A stretch of 64,000 bases of DNA from Nevskia sp. (GCA_021732745.1 JAKFUK010000001.1:756931-820930); one strand, 5' to 3'; counted from the stretch's first letter, positions 18,280 to 29,899 are shown. Numbers and translations are program-made. Notes: generated from the sequence alone by a model not told the origin.

Positions 18280-19239
18280 ATGAGTGCCTCAGCAAATTCG
18301 CAGCAACCCTGCTTCATCGTCCTGAACGCCAGTTCCGGCCACAACGACACGAATGAAACTGCCGACATCATTCGCGAAGTGCTGACGGCTGCCGGCCGGC
18401 CGCATGAACTGCTGCTCGCCGAGCAGGGCCGCGACATCCCCAAGCTGGCGCGCAAAGCGGTGGAACTGGCGAAAGCGCAGGACGGCATCGTGGTTGCCGC
18501 CGGTGGCGACGGCACCATCAACGCCGTGGCGCAGGCGGCACTCGGTTGTGGCCAGCCGTTCGCAGTCCTTCCGCAGGGCACCTTCAACTACTTCGGCCGC
18601 GCCCACGGCGTGTCGCAGGACACCCGCATCGCCACCGAAGCGCTGCTGACCGCCAGCGCGCAGCCGGTGCAGGTAGGGCTCATCAACGACCGCATCTTCC
18701 TGGTCAACGCCAGCCTGGGGCTATACCCGCAACTGCTCGAAGACCGCGAAGCGTTCAAGAAGCGCTTCGGCCGCAGCCGGCTGGTGGCGATGGTGTCCGG
18801 CCTGCTGAGCTTCCTGCGCGAGCGCCGCCAGCTGGATCTGGACATCGAGATCGAAGGCGAAACCCGCAGCATCCGCACGCCGACGCTTTTCGTCGGCAAC
18901 AACGCACTGCAACTGACCCAGATCGGCATTGCCGAAGCGGAAGCCTTGAGTCGCGGCCGGCTGGTGGCGATCGCCATGAAGCCGGTCGGCACCTTGACCA
19001 TGATCGGCCTGCTGCTGCGTGGTGCCTTCGGCAAGCTCGGCGAGGCCGATCAGGTGGTCAGCTTTCCGCTGCGCAAGCTCACCATCCGGCCGCCGCGTCA
19101 GAAGCGCGTGCGCCGCTACAAGGTGGCGATGGACGGCGAAGTGACGCATCTGACTTCGCCGCTGGTATTCCAGGTGTCGCCCGAGCCGCTGCTACTGATG
19201 GTGCCGCTGGCACCGGTCGTCGAGGGTGCCGCGCCGTGA
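18280..19239 (+). CDS. diacylglycerol kinase family lipid kinase
   Basis: 319 residues, cytoplasmic, no membrane segment. The nucleotide-binding motif GGDGTINAVAQ is at 75-85, and FNYFGRAHG and the C-terminal MDGE segment fit the DagK/YegS/sphingosine kinase fold. It would phosphorylate a lipid such as diacylglycerol. Its stop overlaps the phosphoesterase start as GTGA, the first of three couplings in this four-gene set. Substrate cannot be read from sequence. Confidence 0.85.
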   Translation: MSASANSQQPCFIVLNASSGHNDTNETADIIREVLTAAGRPHELLLAEQGRDIPKLARKAVELAKAQDGIVVAAGGDGTINAVAQAALGCGQPFAVLPQGTFNYFGRAHGVSQDTRIATEALLTASAQPVQVGLINDRIFLVNASLGLYPQLLEDREAFKKRFGRSRLVAMVSGLLSFLRERRQLDLDIEIEGETRSIRTPTLFVGNNALQLTQIGIAEAEALSRGRLVAIAMKPVGTLTMIGLLLRGAFGKLGEADQVVSFPLRKLTIRPPRQKRVRRYKVAMDGEVTHLTSPLVFQVSPEPLLLMVPLAPVVEGAAP

Positions 19240-20033
19240 GCGTGGTGCTGCATCTGTCGGATACCCACTTCGGTACCGAGCGCGCCGAAGTGGTCGCCGC
19301 ACTTCTGCACTTGTCTGTGCAGCAGCAGCCGGATGTCGCAGTGCTGTCCGGCGACGTCACCCAGCGCGGCCGTAGCGATGAATTCGCTGCCGCCAAGCGC
19401 TTCGTCGATGCGCTGAGCGCGCGGACCAAGCTGGTGCTGCCGGGCAATCACGACATTCCGCTGTTCGACCTCTGGCGGCGCGTGTTCGCGCCCTACCTGA
19501 ACCATCGCCGCGCTTTCGGCAGCACGCTGGAACCGGAATACGAGGACGAGGCGCTGCTGATCGTCGGGGTCCGCACCACGCGGCGTTACCGGCATGTCGA
19601 CGGCACGGTGTCGGCGCGTCAGGTGGCTAGGACCAGCGCCCGCCTGCGCGACGGCGGCACGCGGCTGAAGCTGGTGGTCACCCATCAGCCGGTGCATGTG
19701 CAGCGCGACGAAGACGCCCACAACCTGCTGCGTGGCCGGGCAGCGGCGCTGCGCGGCTGGTCGCAGGCCGGGGCAGACCTGATCCTCGGCGGCCACATCC
19801 ACCTGCCGTTCGTGGCGCCGCTGCGCGAAGCCCACGGCCTGCCGCGCGAAGTCTGGGCCGTGCAGGCCGGCACGGCAGTGTCCCGCCGCACGCGCCCCGG
19901 CGTGCCGAATTCGGTGAACCTGATCCGCCACGCGCCCGGTGCGGGGCACTGCACCATCGAACGCTGGGATTTCGCTGCCGACCGCGAAGCTTTCCAGCTC
20001 GGTGACAGCACCGACGTGGCGCTGGATCGCTGA
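19236..20033 (+). CDS. calcineurin-like metallophosphoesterase
   Basis: 265 residues from a GTG that overlaps the kinase stop. All five blocks of the family are visible: DTH (9-11), GD (39-40), GNHD (70-73), a THQP block and GGHIH, giving a two-metal centre. Members cleave phosphodiesters, including cyclic nucleotides and phospholipids such as UDP-diacylglucosamine. Placed between a lipid kinase and a lipid-phosphate phosphatase, a phospholipid substrate is the simplest guess. The next gene begins directly after its stop. Confidence 0.85.
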   Translation: MSVVLHLSDTHFGTERAEVVAALLHLSVQQQPDVAVLSGDVTQRGRSDEFAAAKRFVDALSARTKLVLPGNHDIPLFDLWRRVFAPYLNHRRAFGSTLEPEYEDEALLIVGVRTTRRYRHVDGTVSARQVARTSARLRDGGTRLKLVVTHQPVHVQRDEDAHNLLRGRAAALRGWSQAGADLILGGHIHLPFVAPLREAHGLPREVWAVQAGTAVSRRTRPGVPNSVNLIRHAPGAGHCTIERWDFAADREAFQLGDSTDVALDR

Positions 20034-20648
20034 ATGCGGCCGCTGCTGGCCACCGCCGCGATCCTGATCTTCGCGCTGCTGGCGACGATGCCGGCCGCTG
20101 TCGTCGATGTCGATCAGCAACTGGCTGACCTGATGCGCAGCCGCGCGCCGCAATGGCTGCTGCAAGCGGCCTTCGCCATCACCCAGCTCGGCAATTTCGC
20201 GACTCTGGCCGGCATCGTGGTGGTCGTCGCGCTAGGACTGGCGATCCGCCGGCACGGGTTCGAGTTGATCCTGTGGCTGGCGATCACGGTGGGCACGGGC
20301 CTGCTGAACCGCACGCTGAAGCTGGCTTTTGCGCGGGTCCGGCCGCTGCACGAGCACGGTCTGGTGATCGAGCCGGCGTACAGCTTCCCCAGCGGCCACG
20401 CCTCCGGCTCGCTCGCCGTCTACGGCCTTTTGAGCCTGTTGCTGCTGCCGCACTTGGCACCCGGCGCGCGGCGACCGCTGCTGCTGGGCACGGGCGCGCT
20501 GGTGCTGCTGATCGGTGCCAGCCGGGTGATCCTGCATGTGCATTTCCTCAGCGACGTGATCGCCGGCTACGCGCTGGCGGGCGCGCTGCTGCTGATCGGC
20601 ACGGCGATCAGCGAACGATTGCGGCAGCGGCCGGTCTGGTCAGCATGA
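20034..20648 (+). CDS. PAP2-family membrane phosphatase
   Basis: 204 residues with five or six membrane segments. The three catalytic blocks are KLAFARVRP (96-104), PSGHA (119-123) and SRVILHVHFLSDV (163-175), giving the nucleophilic His170 and the phosphate-binding Arg and Lys. It dephosphorylates lipid phosphates (phosphatidate or undecaprenyl pyrophosphate type) at the outer face of the inner membrane. It abuts the phosphoesterase gene and overlaps the next gene as ATGA. Confidence 0.88.
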   Translation: MRPLLATAAILIFALLATMPAAVVDVDQQLADLMRSRAPQWLLQAAFAITQLGNFATLAGIVVVVALGLAIRRHGFELILWLAITVGTGLLNRTLKLAFARVRPLHEHGLVIEPAYSFPSGHASGSLAVYGLLSLLLLPHLAPGARRPLLLGTGALVLLIGASRVILHVHFLSDVIAGYALAGALLLIGTAISERLRQRPVWSA

Positions 20649-21559
20649 TTCGCTGGCTGACTCCCCTGCTGCTCGCCATCGCGCTGCCTGCGCAGGCGGA
20701 CGTCGTCACCCTGGCCGACGGCGTCCATGCCGATCTCGGCGACTACAGCGCGATCACGCCGGCCAATCGCGGCGAGATTGCCAACAGCGGGCTGATCGTC
20801 GGTACGCGCAGCGCGCTGGTGATCGACAGCGGCGTCTCGCAAGCCCACGGCGAGCGGCTGTATCAGGCCTGGAAAGCACGCAGCGAGCGGCCTTTCGAAG
20901 CCTTGCTGCTGACCCAGCCGATCCAGGAATTCCTATTCGGAGCCGGAGCGTTTCGCGGGCACGGCGTCACCGTCATCGCCCATCGCGACGCCGCACTGCT
21001 GATGCGCCAGCGCTGCGAAAACTGCCTGACCCATCTGCGCGAACTGCTGCCCGGCGGCTTGATGAAGGGCACCGCGCTGATCGCGCCGGATCGGCTGCTG
21101 GATGCCGCAACACCGTTCGATCTCGGTGATCGCGAAGTGCAATTGATCGACGCCGGCAAGGCCACCACGCCCGGCACGCTGGCGGTATTCGACCCAGCCA
21201 GCGGCACCCTGTTCGCCGGTGGCTTGATCGCCCACCAGCGCATTCCGAGCCTGCGCGATGCAAGGATTCCGCAGTGGCTTGCGGCTCTGGATCAGCTGAA
21301 AGATCTGCCGATCAAGCGCCTCGTGCCGGGTTTCGGGCCTGTAGGAAACACAAGCCAGATCAAGGACATGCAGCGTTATCTGCGACGGATCGACGCCGCC
21401 GTTCGCGCCGAATACCAGCGCGGTGCCAGCCTGCTGGAAGCGGTAGCCGCCGTGCAGGTCCCCGAGTTCGCATCGTGGAAGGAATACGCCGTGCTGCACC
21501 CGCAGAACGTCCAGTACCTCTACCGCCAGCTCGAAGACGCCGAGTTCCAACAACCGTAG
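20645..21559 (+). CDS. metallo-beta-lactamase-fold pseudoenzyme, quinoprotein-relay type
   Basis: 304 residues, signal peptide to about ALPAQADV. The overall layout matches the quinoprotein relay metallohydrolases (compare the gene at 16397), but each zinc ligand is replaced. The HxHxDH motif reads QPIQEF (91-96 in LLTQPIQEFLFGAGAF), the later His position is lost in AGKATTPGT, the GD block reads AGGLI and the PGHGP block reads PGFGP. It should not bind two zincs, so a binding or scaffold role is likely. It is coupled to the PAP2 gene by ATGA. Confidence 0.8.
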   Translation: MIRWLTPLLLAIALPAQADVVTLADGVHADLGDYSAITPANRGEIANSGLIVGTRSALVIDSGVSQAHGERLYQAWKARSERPFEALLLTQPIQEFLFGAGAFRGHGVTVIAHRDAALLMRQRCENCLTHLRELLPGGLMKGTALIAPDRLLDAATPFDLGDREVQLIDAGKATTPGTLAVFDPASGTLFAGGLIAHQRIPSLRDARIPQWLAALDQLKDLPIKRLVPGFGPVGNTSQIKDMQRYLRRIDAAVRAEYQRGASLLEAVAAVQVPEFASWKEYAVLHPQNVQYLYRQLEDAEFQQP

Positions 21560-21659
21560 GTCCGGATTCATCCGGACTGCGACGCCCAACCGTAGGTCCG
21601 GATTCATCCGGACACCCCACCCGATCGACAGCGCAATCCGGATGAATCCGGACCTACGG
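21554..21659. repeat. type C repeat, two direct and one inverted copy
   Basis: The unit CGTAGGTCCGGATTCATCC occurs at about 21555 and 21591 in plus orientation and inverted at 21637-21659. The last two can fold into a long hairpin between the convergent metallohydrolase-like gene and cbbR, so it may end both transcripts. The inverted copy contains the cbbR stop codon. Confidence 0.85.
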
Positions 21660-22577
21660 GGCGATCGAGAATAATTTGTCCAGCATCGTCTCGCCCCGTT
21701 CCAGCACGAAATAGCGAAACGCCTCGGCCGCCGGCGACAAGCTCAAAGAACCGATGCTGACCACGTGCCAGGCGCGCTTCAGCGGCAGACCGACGACATC
21801 GAGCATCGCCAGCTGACCGGCTTGCAGCTCCAGCCCCAGCGTATGCAGCGACAGCAGCGTGACGCCCATGTTGGCGATCACCGCCTGCTTGATGGTCTCG
21901 TTGCTGCTCATCTCCATGATCGTCGACGGCGCGATGCGCACTTCCTTGAACCAGGCTTCCATTGCTGAGCGCGTTCCCGAGCCGCTTTCGCGAACGATGA
22001 ACAACTCGCGGTCGAGCCGCGCCGGCAGGATCAGCTTCTCGCCGACCAGCGGATGCGAGGTCGCCGCGATCACCGCCAGCGGATTGGCCGCGAAGGCTTC
22101 GGCGCGCACGTCCAGTTCGCGCGGCGGGCGGCCCATGATCGCCAGATCAATCTCGCGATCGTGCAGCTGGCGGTCGAGCAGGTCGCGATTGCCGACCGTC
22201 AGCCGCACCTCGACACCCGGATAGTCGAGCCGGAACTGCGCCAGCAACCGCGGCACGAAGTACTGCGCAGTGCCGACCATGCCGACGGTGATCCGCCCGG
22301 CCTGCACGCCGCGCAGGCGGGCGATGGTGTCTTCGGCTTCCTTGAGCGTGGCGATCACCCGCCGGGCATAGACCAGCAGGTATTCGCCGGTAGTGGTCAG
22401 GCTCATGGTTCGGCCGCTGCGCTCGAACACCGGCAGGCCGACGGCGGTTTCCAGATCGCGGATCTGCATCGACACGGCAGGCGCCGTCAGATGCAGCTCG
22501 TCCGCCGCACGGGCGAAGTTCAGGTGACGAGCGGCAGCCACGAAGGTGCGCAACTGGCGAAGACTGAGGTTAAGCAT
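21654..22577 (-). CDS. cbbR: LysR-type regulator of CO2 fixation genes
   Basis: 307 residues. The N-terminal winged helix-turn-helix (ALRQLRTF-like start, then FARAADELHLTAPAVSMQIRD around residues 20-40) and the two-lobed effector domain are full length. Divergent placement 105 nt from cbbL is the classical CbbR arrangement, and CbbR activates the cbb operon in response to metabolites such as NADPH or sugar phosphates. The final residues IAP are followed by a TAG that lies inside a type C repeat copy, so the extreme C-terminus has been set by the repeat. Confidence 0.93.
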   Translation of the reverse strand: MLNLSLRQLRTFVAAARHLNFARAADELHLTAPAVSMQIRDLETAVGLPVFERSGRTMSLTTTGEYLLVYARRVIATLKEAEDTIARLRGVQAGRITVGMVGTAQYFVPRLLAQFRLDYPGVEVRLTVGNRDLLDRQLHDREIDLAIMGRPPRELDVRAEAFAANPLAVIAATSHPLVGEKLILPARLDRELFIVRESGSGTRSAMEAWFKEVRIAPSTIMEMSSNETIKQAVIANMGVTLLSLHTLGLELQAGQLAMLDVVGLPLKRAWHVVSIGSLSLSPAAEAFRYFVLERGETMLDKLFSIAP

Positions 22578-22613
22578 CAGAAAACCTTATTCGACGATGC
22601 AGATATCGTGAAT

Positions 22614-22626
22614 TTACCTTATCTCA
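22614..22626. promoter_or_regulatory. candidate CbbR binding site
   Basis: TTA-CCTTATC-TCA fits the TNA-N7-TNA pattern described for CbbR operators and lies in the cbbR-cbbL intergenic space, 57 nt before cbbL. The pattern is degenerate, so the placement carries more weight than the match. Confidence 0.45.
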
Positions 22627-22652
22627 TGAACTGACTACGGTAGCGCCACTGA

Positions 22653-24170
<1,518 letters not shown>

Positions 24171-24187
24171 ACAGAGAGATCACGATC

Positions 24188-24622
24188 ATGATGACCAATT
24201 CCAACCAGCGGCTGACCCAGGGTCAGTTTTCGTTCCTGCCCGACCTGACCGATACCCAGATCACCGCCCAGCTCGAATATGCGCTGAAGAAGGGCTGGGC
24301 GATCGGCGTGGAGTACACCGACGATCCGCACCCGCGCAACACCTACTGGGAAATGTTCGGCAACCCGATGTTCGATCTGAAGGACGCGGCCGGCGCGCTG
24401 ATGGAAATCAACAGCTGCCGCAAGACCTTCCCGAGCCACTACATCCGGGTCACCGCCTTCGATGCCACGCGCGGCGTCGAATCGCCGACCATGTCCTACC
24501 TCGTCAACCGTCCTGCGAAGGAGCCGGGCTTCGGCCTCGTTCGTCAGGAAGTAGACAACCGTGCGATTCGTTACACGATCCACTCCTACGCCACCGACAA
24601 GCCGGAAGGCGAGCGATATTGA
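24188..24622 (+). CDS. cbbS: RuBisCO small subunit
   Basis: 144 residues from ATG 24188 (ATG 24191 also possible). Start LTQGQFSFLPDLTD, the stretch WAIGVEYTDDPHPRNTYWEMFG and the long C-terminal extension are typical of red-type small subunits, where the tail forms a beta-barrel that helps assembly. It lies 17 nt after cbbL. Confidence 0.96.
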   Translation: MMTNSNQRLTQGQFSFLPDLTDTQITAQLEYALKKGWAIGVEYTDDPHPRNTYWEMFGNPMFDLKDAAGALMEINSCRKTFPSHYIRVTAFDATRGVESPTMSYLVNRPAKEPGFGLVRQEVDNRAIRYTIHSYATDKPEGERY

Positions 24623-24659
24623 AGCCACTTGAGCTCGCGCTTCGGCTCGAACAGGTAGC

Positions 24660-24766
24660 GAAAGCGTTTCGCACGAAGCACACGAAGAACACAAAGGAAA
24701 AGCGTTGAACCTGCCGTTGCTTCTACTTCGTGGCCTTTGTGTTCTTCGTGCGAAACGCTGCTGTGA
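24660..24766. repeat. type B intergenic inverted repeat
   Basis: Left arm GCGTTTCGCACGAAG... and right arm ...CTTCGTGCGAAACGC face each other over about 100 bases between cbbS and cbbX. The same family recurs at 60222-60313 and as a single arm at 57272. It adds an open frame ahead of cbbX that is not thought to be translated. Confidence 0.82.
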
Positions 24767-24786
24767 CATTCAAACCGGAGGCGAAC

Positions 24787-25692
24787 GTGGACGCAGTGAA
24801 AACCGTTGACCTCCAGGCGATCGTTCGGGACTCGAACGTCACCGAAGTGCTCGACCAGCTCGACCGCGAGCTGGTGGGGCTTGCGCCCGTGAAGCGGCGC
24901 ATTCGCGAGATCGCCGCCTATCTGGCGGTGACCCGCGCCCGCAAGCAGCTCGGGCTGGAAGCTGCGGCACCGAGCCTGCACATGTGTTTCACCGGCAATC
25001 CCGGCACCGGCAAGACCACGGTGGCGCTGCGGATGGCGGAAATCCTTCATCGCCTGGGCTACGTGCGCAAAGGCCATGTGGTGTCGGTGACCCGCGACGA
25101 TCTAGTCGGCCAGTACATCGGCCACACGGCACCGAAAACCAAGGAAGTGCTGAAGAAGGCGATGGGCGGCGTGCTGTTCATCGACGAGGCCTACTACCTC
25201 TACCGGCCGGAGAACGAGCGCGACTACGGTCAGGAGTCGATCGAAATCCTGTTGCAGATCATGGAAAACAACCGCGACGACCTCGTGGTGATCTTGGCCG
25301 GCTACAAGAACCGGATGGATACCTTTTTCAGCAGCAATCCCGGCATGTCCTCGCGCATCGCTCATCACATCGACTTCCCGGATTACTCGCAGCCGGAACT
25401 GCTGTCGATCGCCGGCAAGATGGTCGGCGCGATGAATTACCGTTTCGATGCCGAAGCCGAGACCGCGATGGGCGACTACATCGGCCGCCGCCTCACCCAG
25501 CCCAACTTCGCCAATGCCCGCTCGGTGCGCAATGCGCTGGACCGCGCCCGCCTGCGCCAGGCCAACCGTCTGTTCGCCGGTGTCGGCGAAGGCGCGCTGA
25601 ATGTCACGGCGGAAGACCTGAGCACGCTTTCTGCGTCCGATATCCTCGCGTCCCGCGTGTTCGACGCACCCGATTCCGCCGAAAGAACCTGA
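24787..25692 (+). CDS. cbbX: red-type RuBisCO activase
   Basis: 301 residues from GTG 24787, which has a GGAGG site 5 nt upstream. The frame extends upstream to 24730, but that part is encoded by the type B repeat. AAA+ ATPase: Walker A GNPGTGKT (70-77), pore loop YIGHT (110-114), Walker [10 protein letters not shown] (128-136). It frees RuBisCO of inhibitory sugar phosphates by pulling on the large-subunit C-terminus. Its place after cbbLS matches other form IC operons. Confidence 0.95.
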   Translation: MDAVKTVDLQAIVRDSNVTEVLDQLDRELVGLAPVKRRIREIAAYLAVTRARKQLGLEAAAPSLHMCFTGNPGTGKTTVALRMAEILHRLGYVRKGHVVSVTRDDLVGQYIGHTAPKTKEVLKKAMGGVLFIDEAYYLYRPENERDYGQESIEILLQIMENNRDDLVVILAGYKNRMDTFFSSNPGMSSRIAHHIDFPDYSQPELLSIAGKMVGAMNYRFDAEAETAMGDYIGRRLTQPNFANARSVRNALDRARLRQANRLFAGVGEGALNVTAEDLSTLSASDILASRVFDAPDSAERT

Positions 25693-25702
25693 AAGGCCCG
25701 CC

Positions 25703-26779
25703 ATGCAACTCGGAAGAACCACGCTCTCGAAGTTTCTGATCGAGCAATTGCATGAAGTCGACGACAACGGCCAGCTCGCTGGCCTGCTGATCGACGTTGC
25801 CGCCGCCATGAAGTCGATCGCTGCCATGACCGCCAAGGGCGCGCTCGGCGGCTTCCACGGCAACATCGAAGCCACCAACATCCAGGGCGAGGTGCAAAAG
25901 AAGCTCGACGTACTGTCCAACGACGCGCTGATCGACGCCTGCGAATGGGGCGGCACCCTCGCCGGCATGATTTCCGAGGAAAACGAAGAGCCGATCCGCA
26001 TTCCGCCGGAGTTCAAACGCGGCCGCTACCTGCTGAACTTCGACCCGCTCGACGGCTCCTCGAACATCGACGTCAATGTCTCGGTCGGCACCATCTTCTC
26101 GGTGCTCGTCCATGAAAAGGAAACCGAGCCGACGGCGGCAGATTTCCTGCAAGTCGGCCGCCAGCAGGTGGCTGCTGGCTACGCCATCTACGGCCCGGCG
26201 ACGATGCTGGTGATCACCGTTGGCAAGGGCACGCACGCCTTCACGCTCGATCGCGAGATCGGCAATTTCATTCTCACTCACGAAAACCTGGTGATTCCGC
26301 CGGATACCAGCGAATTCGCGATCAACACTTCGAACGAGCGCTTCTGGGAGCCGCCGGTGTCGCGCTACGTGGAAGAGTGCAAGGCCGGCAAGACCGGCAT
26401 CCGCGGCCGCGATTTCAACATGCGCTGGATCGCCTCGATGGTCGCCGAAGTGCATCGCATCCTGATGCGCGGCGGCGTCTTCATGTACCCGCGCGACACC
26501 AAGGACCCGAAAAAGCCGGGCCGCCTGCGCCTGCTCTACGAAGCCAATCCGGTCAGCTTCCTGATCGAGCAGGCCGGTGGTGCCGCCAGCCACGGCCGGG
26601 GTCCGATCCTCGACCACCCGGCCGATGCACCGCACCAGCGGATCGCGGTGATCTTCGGCTCGAAGAACGAGGTCGAGCGCATCGAGCGCTATCACGCCGA
26701 GTTCGACGCCGGCATCGACCAGCCCTACATCTCGCCACTGTTCAGCAATCGCTCGCTGTACCGTTCCGAAGCCCTGTAA
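25703..26779 (+). CDS. cbbF: fructose-1,6-bisphosphatase class I
   Basis: 358 residues. It removes the C1 phosphate of fructose-1,6-bisphosphate in the regenerative phase of the Calvin cycle. The metal-binding motif [12 protein letters not shown] is at 112-123 and the EEN acidic cluster near 92-94. C-terminal [10 protein letters not shown] and EQAGG are family typical. It lies 10 nt after cbbX. Confidence 0.95.
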   Translation: MQLGRTTLSKFLIEQLHEVDDNGQLAGLLIDVAAAMKSIAAMTAKGALGGFHGNIEATNIQGEVQKKLDVLSNDALIDACEWGGTLAGMISEENEEPIRIPPEFKRGRYLLNFDPLDGSSNIDVNVSVGTIFSVLVHEKETEPTAADFLQVGRQQVAAGYAIYGPATMLVITVGKGTHAFTLDREIGNFILTHENLVIPPDTSEFAINTSNERFWEPPVSRYVEECKAGKTGIRGRDFNMRWIASMVAEVHRILMRGGVFMYPRDTKDPKKPGRLRLLYEANPVSFLIEQAGGAASHGRGPILDHPADAPHQRIAVIFGSKNEVERIERYHAEFDAGIDQPYISPLFSNRSLYRSEAL

Positions 26780-26832
26780 CGCACACCGGCGAGCCCTGAA
26801 CACAAGGGCCGACCGGCACGAGGAGAGCAGCC

Positions 26833-27705
26833 ATGTCGATCAAGCATCCGGTCATCGCGGTGACCGGCTCGTCGGGCGCCGGCACCACCACGGTGATGAA
26901 GGCGTTCCAGCATATTTTCCGCCGCGAAAAACTGAAGCCGGCCGTGGTCGAAGGCGATTCCTTCCATCGCTACGACCGCCTGTCGATGCGCGCCAAGCTC
27001 AAGGAAGAAGAAGCCGGCGGCAACACCCATTTCAGCCATTTCGGGCCGGAAGCCAACCTGATCCCCGAGCTGGAAAGCCTGTTCCGCGGCTACGGCAAGA
27101 CCGGCGGCGGCAAGGTCCGTCGCTACCTGCACGATGCTGACGAAGCCGCGCCGTACAAGCAGGACCCGGGCACCTTCACCGACTGGCACGACCTGCCGGA
27201 AAACACCGATCTGATGTTCTACGAAGGCCTGCACGGCGGCTATGCCGACGAAAAGGTCAACGTGGCGGCAGCGGTGGATCTCTTGGTCGGCGTGGTGCCG
27301 ATCATCAACCTCGAGTGGATCCAGAAGCTGCATCGCGACCAGAACATGCGCGGTTACAGCCAGGAAGCGGTGGTCGACACCATCCTCAGACGCATGCCGG
27401 ACTACATCAACCACCTGTGTCCGCAGTTCTCGCGGACCCACGTGAATTTCCAGCGCGTGCCGACGGTGGACACCTCCAACCCCTTCATTGCGCGGGATAT
27501 TCCGACCGCCGATGAGTCGATGCTGGTGATCCGCTTCGCCGACCCGAAAGGCATCGACTTCCAGTACCTGCTGAGCATGCTGCACGGCTCGATGATGACC
27601 CGGCCGAACAACATCGTCTGCCCGGGTGGCAAAATGAGCCTTGCGATGCAGATGATCTTCACGCCGATGATCCTGCGTCTCATGGACAAGAAGCGCCGCG
27701 CCTGA
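26833..27705 (+). CDS. cbbP: phosphoribulokinase
   Basis: 290 residues, the bacterial octameric type. It makes ribulose-1,5-bisphosphate from ribulose-5-phosphate and ATP, a reaction unique to the Calvin cycle. P-loop GSSGAGTTT is at 12-20, and YEGLHGGY and the HRD segment (LHRDQNMRGYS) follow. The start has a GAGGAGAG ribosome site. Together with cbbLS it shows a complete carboxylation module. Confidence 0.96.
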   Translation: MSIKHPVIAVTGSSGAGTTTVMKAFQHIFRREKLKPAVVEGDSFHRYDRLSMRAKLKEEEAGGNTHFSHFGPEANLIPELESLFRGYGKTGGGKVRRYLHDADEAAPYKQDPGTFTDWHDLPENTDLMFYEGLHGGYADEKVNVAAAVDLLVGVVPIINLEWIQKLHRDQNMRGYSQEAVVDTILRRMPDYINHLCPQFSRTHVNFQRVPTVDTSNPFIARDIPTADESMLVIRFADPKGIDFQYLLSMLHGSMMTRPNNIVCPGGKMSLAMQMIFTPMILRLMDKKRRA

Positions 27706-27732
27706 GTCTGGCGCAGCCGACAACAACAGCCT

Positions 27733-27832
27733 GGCTCACGCAGAGAACGCAAAGTGACGCAGAGAACGGCAAAGGCAATATCGCTTTGGCTTTTCTCTGC
27801 GTGCTCCGCGTTCTCTGCGTGAGAAAAAATCT
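27733..27832. repeat. type A intergenic inverted repeat
   Basis: Left arm CTCACGCAGAGAACGC and right arm GCGTTCTCTGCGTGAG separate the prk and tkt genes. It could stabilise or partly end the upstream transcript inside the cbb operon, giving unequal gene output. Confidence 0.82.
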
Positions 27833-27847
27833 TTCAAGACCCGACCC

Positions 27848-29899
27848 ATGACCGCCCCCCTGAACGCCGTTGCCCGTCGCCGCCTGGCCAATGCCATCCG
27901 CTTCCTCGCCATCGACGGTGTGGAAGCCGCGAAGTCCGGCCATCCCGGCATGCCGATGGGCATGGCGGACCTTACCGAGGTGCTGTGGCGCGATTACCTC
28001 AAGCATTCGCCGAACAACCCGAAGTGGGCCGACCGCGACCGCTTCCTGATTTCCAACGGCCACGGCTCGATGCTGCATTACGCAGCCTTGAATCTCGCCG
28101 GCTATGACCTGCCGATCGAAGAACTGAAGAAGTTCCGCCAGCTGCATTCGAAGACCGCCGGCCATCCGGAATACGCGATCACGCCGGGTGTCGAAACCAC
28201 CACCGGCCCGCTCGGTCAGGGCATCGCCAACGGTGTCGGCATGGCGCTGGCCGAAAAGCTGCTTGCTGCCCGCTACAACAAGCCCGGCCACACGATCGTC
28301 GACCACCGCACCTACGTCTTTCTTGGCGACGGCTGCCTGATGGAAGGCATCAGCCACGAAGTCTGCTCGCTGGCTGGCGTGTTCGGCCTCAACAAGCTGG
28401 TCTGCTACTACGACGACAACGGCATCTCGATCGACGGCCATGTCGAAGGCTGGTTCCGCGACGACACCGCCGCCCGCTTCCGCGCCTACGGCTGGCACGT
28501 GGTCGGCCCGATCGACGGCCATGACGTCGCCGCGATCGACGCTGCAACCCAGGAAGCGCTGGCCCAGACCGCCAAGCCGACGATGATCATCGCCCGCACC
28601 CAGATCGGCTGGGGCTCGCCGAACAAGGTCGGCACCGAAGAAGTCCACGGTGCGGCACTCGGTGCCGCCGAAGTCGCCGCCACCCGTGCGGCACTGGAAT
28701 GGCCGCACGGTCCATTCGAGATTCCCGACGACATCCGCGCCGCCTGGGACGCCCGCGAGTCCGGTGCCGCAAAGGAAGCGGCCTGGAACACAGCGTTCGC
28801 CGCCTACAAGGCCGCGTACCCAAGGGAAGCCGACGAATTCCTGCGCACCCAGCACAGCCTGCTGCCGAAGAACTGGCTCGAAACCGCGACCGCGCTGCTG
28901 GCCTCTGCCGCTGCGGTCACCGCGCCGGTCGCCACCCGCAAGTCCTCGCAGGTCGCGCTCGAAGCGCTGGTGCCGGCGGTGCCGGAACTGCTCGGCGGCT
29001 CGGCCGATCTCACTGGCTCCAACCTCACGGCTGCCAAGGCCAGTGCCGCTTTCCACAACGTCGGCGCGGCGGGCAACTACGTCAGCTACGGCGTCCGCGA
29101 ATTCGGCATGGCGGCGATCATGAACGGCGTCGCGCTGCACGGCGGCTTCATTCCCTACGGCGGCACCTTCGCCGTGTTCTCGGACTACATGCGCAACGGC
29201 ATGCGCATGAGTGCGCTGATGAAGCAGCGGGTCATCTACGTGCTGACCCACGACTCGATCGGCCTCGGCGAAGATGGGCCGACGCATCAGCCGGTCGAAC
29301 ACGCCGCGTCCTTGCGGGCGATCCCGAACATGGACGTCTGGCGTCCCTGCGATGCGCTGGAAACGGCGGTCGCCTGGAAAGCCGCGATCGAGCGTCACGA
29401 TGGCCCGGCCTCGCTGCTGCTGTCGCGCCAGAACCTGGCGCAGCAGAAACATGGCGATGACGCCGCCGCGCTGATCGAAAAAGGGGGCTACATCCTCAGC
29501 GAATCGACCTTGAGCCTGAACGTGATCCTGATCGCCACCGGCTCGGAAGTGTCGCTGGCGATGGCCGCCCAGACCAGCCTCGCCGCGCTCGGCATCGGCG
29601 CCCGCGTGGTGTCGATGCCGTCGAGCGACGTGTTCGATCGTCAGGACGCCATGTACAAGGCCAGCGTGTTGCCGCGCAGTACCCCAAGAGTGGCGGTGGA
29701 AGCCGGCATCGCGGATTCCTGGTTCAAGTACATCGGCCTCGATGGTGCCTTCGTCGGCATGTCGAGCTTCGGCGAGTCGGCCCCGGCCCCGGCGCTGTAC
29801 GAGTACTTCTGCATCACCGCGGCTGCGGTAGTGAAGGCCGCACAGCACGTCGTCGAAGCCAGCGCCAGCGTGCCGGCCATCGAACTGTCGATCAACTGA
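27848..29899 (+). CDS. cbbT: transketolase
   Basis: 683 residues, full length. Thiamine-diphosphate enzyme moving two-carbon units between sugar phosphates in the Calvin and pentose phosphate cycles. The cofactor motif [12 protein letters not shown] (near 160-171), the [12 protein letters not shown] start block and [12 protein letters not shown] (near 475) are present. The stop overlaps the gph start as TGATG. Confidence 0.95.
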   Translation: MTAPLNAVARRRLANAIRFLAIDGVEAAKSGHPGMPMGMADLTEVLWRDYLKHSPNNPKWADRDRFLISNGHGSMLHYAALNLAGYDLPIEELKKFRQLHSKTAGHPEYAITPGVETTTGPLGQGIANGVGMALAEKLLAARYNKPGHTIVDHRTYVFLGDGCLMEGISHEVCSLAGVFGLNKLVCYYDDNGISIDGHVEGWFRDDTAARFRAYGWHVVGPIDGHDVAAIDAATQEALAQTAKPTMIIARTQIGWGSPNKVGTEEVHGAALGAAEVAATRAALEWPHGPFEIPDDIRAAWDARESGAAKEAAWNTAFAAYKAAYPREADEFLRTQHSLLPKNWLETATALLASAAAVTAPVATRKSSQVALEALVPAVPELLGGSADLTGSNLTAAKASAAFHNVGAAGNYVSYGVREFGMAAIMNGVALHGGFIPYGGTFAVFSDYMRNGMRMSALMKQRVIYVLTHDSIGLGEDGPTHQPVEHAASLRAIPNMDVWRPCDALETAVAWKAAIERHDGPASLLLSRQNLAQQKHGDDAAALIEKGGYILSESTLSLNVILIATGSEVSLAMAAQTSLAALGIGARVVSMPSSDVFDRQDAMYKASVLPRSTPRVAVEAGIADSWFKYIGLDGAFVGMSSFGESAPAPALYEYFCITAAAVVKAAQHVVEASASVPAIELSIN

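Noticed and set aside
24730-24786. N-terminal extension of CbbX
   Set aside because: Encoded by the right arm of a type B repeat; GTG 24787 has GGAGG at proper distance.
27680-29848. 722-aa minus-strand open frame
   Set aside because: Antisense of transketolase; composition is typical of a GC-rich shadow frame.
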